From ANME-2 cluster archaeon (lineage in GTDB: Archaea > Halobacteriota > Methanosarcinia > Methanosarcinales > Methanocomedenaceae), in the NCBI GenBank assembly GCA_014237145.1, contig JAAXOC010000101.1, forward strand, positions 1 through 52,010: a stretch of 52,010 bases of DNA, given 5' to 3'. Positions 50,340 to 52,010 of this stretch are shown one piece after another (the first letter of the stretch is position 1; the number at the start of each line of letters is the position of its first letter). The notes below the pieces were generated by a model that was not told where the DNA came from, did no database searches, and saw only the letters and a list, made by a program, of their open reading frames with translations. Both the position numbers and the translations under genes were made by a program.

Positions 50340-51095
50340 TCAATCCGGAATGCGTATTTTAAATTTGCAGTGGTTGTGACCTGTACCGAAACATTCCACT
50401 TCTTTTGCTCTTACCTGCAGTTTAAGGCTTGCTTCGAAGATACCCTCAATAATTCCCTCAACCAGTGCACACAGGGTCCGCCCCACATCCGGCATATCCG
50501 AACAGTCAAAACAGTCATGTACGACCAGGGTCAGCGGATCGAGGTTGTCTATCTCGATCTCACCAAGACCATGTAATTGCCAGAATCCGGCCAATTCTGG
50601 TAATAGTTCCTCAATGGAGCCGGCGCCAAAGAACCTGTCCATTTTCTGTCCAATATCGTTGCCTATCTTCTTGAAAACCGGTTTTGGGTTCATTCCATAG
50701 GCTTCCAGGCCGTACCTGATAGTGTGGCATAAAGTCCTGAAAAATTCCATTTCAGAATTGTCAGAATCGACTGTATCCATCAACTTGTCAATTATTCGAT
50801 TATAGCAATTCTGCATCGGCATCTGGGAATATGCTATGAACTGGGAGTTTAAGGAATAGTACTTCTTTCTCTTGTCAGATTGGTCCTTTTGTTCCAAAAT
50901 AATATCCTGCATAACCAGGTCTTTCAGATGTACCGAAATTGTGGATTTAGCTTTACAGCACTCGTTTACAACTTCTTCAAATGATTTGGACTGACCGTGG
51001 ATAAAATCAAGTATTTTGAGTTTGACCGGACTGTCCAGTGCAACCATCCCGTTTTCAGTGGAATAAATAATAGTTATATTGTTTTTTGGCAGCAT
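50340..51095 (-). CDS. ArsR-like HTH regulator with C-terminal V4R domain
   Basis: A 251-residue predicted transcription factor. Residues ~15-85 form a winged helix (PVKLKILDFIHGQSKSFEEV, CCKAKSTISVHLKDLVMQDI). The C-terminal V4R domain, ~160-250, carries HDCFDCSDMPDVGRTLCALV and a Cys-His end (VECFGTGHNHCKFKI) that may bind metal or a small ligand. Such HTH-V4R proteins regulate metabolism in Methanosarcina. It converges on porB, so porGDAB regulation is possible but unproven. Confidence 0.88.
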   Translation of the reverse strand: MLPKNNITIIYSTENGMVALDSPVKLKILDFIHGQSKSFEEVVNECCKAKSTISVHLKDLVMQDIILEQKDQSDKRKKYYSLNSQFIAYSQMPMQNCYNRIIDKLMDTVDSDNSEMEFFRTLCHTIRYGLEAYGMNPKPVFKKIGNDIGQKMDRFFGAGSIEELLPELAGFWQLHGLGEIEIDNLDPLTLVVHDCFDCSDMPDVGRTLCALVEGIIEGIFEASLKLQVRAKEVECFGTGHNHCKFKIRIPD

Positions 51096-51416
51096 TTTAT
51101 TGTAAAGTAATAAAATAATTATACATATATAAAATATTCGTTTTTGGATGCAATTATGCCTTTAGTATAAACGACACAGTATAATTCCAGTTATTTTTCA
51201 GATACGGATTTGCACGTATCAACACTGATTTGATTTTTATTAAATACCTTCCATCACAAACTTAATAGAATCGTATGATATCGACCCCAATAACCTTAAG
51301 ATTGATAATTACAAACCATGTAGATCCGTGTCTATGTAATTATCAATTTCAATAATCCTAGATTGAAATAACTGGTTTTTGGGATAGTGCCAGTATAAAC
51401 AACAAAACCGCAGGAA
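51096..51416. other. AT-rich gap without a gene
   Basis: It contains the promoter of the HTH-V4R gene and possible short repeats (GATCCGTGTCTATGTAATTA, GATACGGATTTGCACG-type). I see no ORF and no stable structure. Confidence 0.5.
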
Positions 51417-52010
51417 TTATATCTTTCCCTTGCGGCGGTCGCTTTTATATTCTTCTACCAGTTTATCCAGCAGATGTTCTTTCTCTTTTTTTTTCTTTGA
51501 AGTCAGTTCTTCATTAAAACGTTTCTCTAAAGCGTTTAATTCTTCCGGGTCCACTACACCGAAATCGTCCACATACTGCACAGGCAATGAGTTTACGCTG
51601 AAGAATGGCAATTCCCTTTTATAGAACTCTTCCACAGCATTATGTGCGGGTTCACCCCTGAAGATAACTGCCCTGACCCGAAGGTCGGCCAGAATATCCA
51701 CACCGGCAGGTCCGCCGCCGCTGGCGTCTTTGAAGAACAGTACATCTCCGGGATTGATGCCGTACTGCTGTGCAGTAGTAGCAATTGCCTCCCTGGTAAA
51801 TCCCTGGACTACTTTGACAGGAGTCGTACGTCCGCTGATCTCCAGTGAACGCACCCGTTTTAGTTCTTCCACCTGCAGCTTGAGTTCCTCGATCGTACAC
51901 TCCTTTTCCTTAACTGTTGATTTAAGCTGGCGTATCCTGTTCTCACGGATGCGCAGTTCCTTGTACTTACGTATTTTCGAATATGTTCCGGCCTTAAGAC
52001 TCCTGATATT
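51417..52010 (-). CDS. DUF460 family protein (COG2433), C-terminal part; 5' end beyond the window
   Basis: The frame is open to the right edge (198 codons here). The upstream part is a coiled coil (IRKYKELRIRENRIRQLKST, VKEKECTIEELKLQ). A globular C-terminal segment follows (RTTPVKVVQGFTREAI, GINPGDVLFFKDASGGGPAG, VDILADLRVRAVIF), and a charged Lys/Glu/Arg tail ends the protein. This matches the C-terminus of DUF460 proteins, whose missing N-terminal half has an RNase H-like fold. Function unknown; a nuclease role is proposed for the family. Confidence 0.82.
   Translation of the reverse strand, partial: NIRSLKAGTYSKIRKYKELRIRENRIRQLKSTVKEKECTIEELKLQVEELKRVRSLEISGRTTPVKVVQGFTREAIATTAQQYGINPGDVLFFKDASGGGPAGVDILADLRVRAVIFRGEPAHNAVEEFYKRELPFFSVNSLPVQYVDDFGVVDPEELNALEKRFNEELTSKKKKEKEHLLDKLVEEYKSDRRKGKI

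Overview
The window looks like a chromosomal segment of a methanogen or methanotroph-type euryarchaeon, most likely Methanosarcinales-like or an ANME-2 relative; the exact lineage is my inference. Archaeal information-processing genes support this: S17e, LX, prefoldin alpha, FtsY, TFE, aIF5A, thermosome, Trm1 and Tsr3. So do F420 synthesis (cofC), a methanogenesis-marker cluster (marker 14, DUF1890, DUF1894), ribose-1,5-bisphosphate isomerase and a four-subunit archaeal-type porGDAB operon. I saw no tRNA, rRNA or CRISPR array.

Layout. 0.1-3.6 kb: pyrF, then a decayed VapBC locus among hairpin repeats, then rps17e-dapA-dapB. 3.8-9.0 kb: the methanogenesis-marker cluster, trm1, a lipoprotein, a YbjQ-like protein and a small membrane protein. 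9.1-11.3 kb: an Hsp20/Cdc48 chimeric ORF, aIF5A, and an agmatinase with an internal tandem repeat. 11.3-13.2 kb: a transposase remnant and a DUF134-NifX-ferredoxin operon. 13.3-18.1 kb: rpl18a-pfdA-ftsY, larE, R15P isomerase and cofC. 18.1-20.3 kb: an ADP-ribosylglycohydrolase and a 1.2-kb extremely AT-rich intergenic region. 20.3-26.3 kb: two winged-helix proteins, an HD protein, TFE, an ATP-grasp ligase, a CPA1/RCK antiporter and an M42 peptidase.

26.3-32.1 kb is an accessory graveyard. It holds broken toxin-antitoxin loci, a mazF gene apparently split by a 1.2-kb insertion carrying a GxxExxY gene and a Cas6-like remnant, an HD gene with no standard start codon, free-standing copies of a restriction-enzyme C-terminal tail, a membrane protein interrupted by an in-frame TGA, and several families of dispersed repeats.

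32.2-38.5 kb returns to core genes: DUF169, tsr3, a KaiC-like protein, an M50 protease, cutA and a thermosome subunit. 38.6-39.8 kb is a metallophosphoesterase cassette bounded by perfect 24-bp inverted repeats and outer direct repeats. 39.8-47.1 kb is a six-gene minus-strand operon: an ATP-grasp/M20 fusion, a gamma-glutamyltransferase, an N-formylglutamate amidohydrolase-like protein, DUF432, MscS and CorA. It suggests gamma-glutamyl or peptide chemistry coupled to osmotic and ion control. 47.4-50.3 kb is porGDAB, followed by a convergent HTH-V4R regulator and a partial DUF460 protein at the right edge.

The strongest leads are the split mazF island, the inverted-repeat phosphoesterase cassette, the ATP-grasp/M20-GGT-MscS operon, and two in-frame tandem duplications: a triplicated stop-RBS-start junction before DUF1890 and a 5x10-residue expansion in agmatinase.
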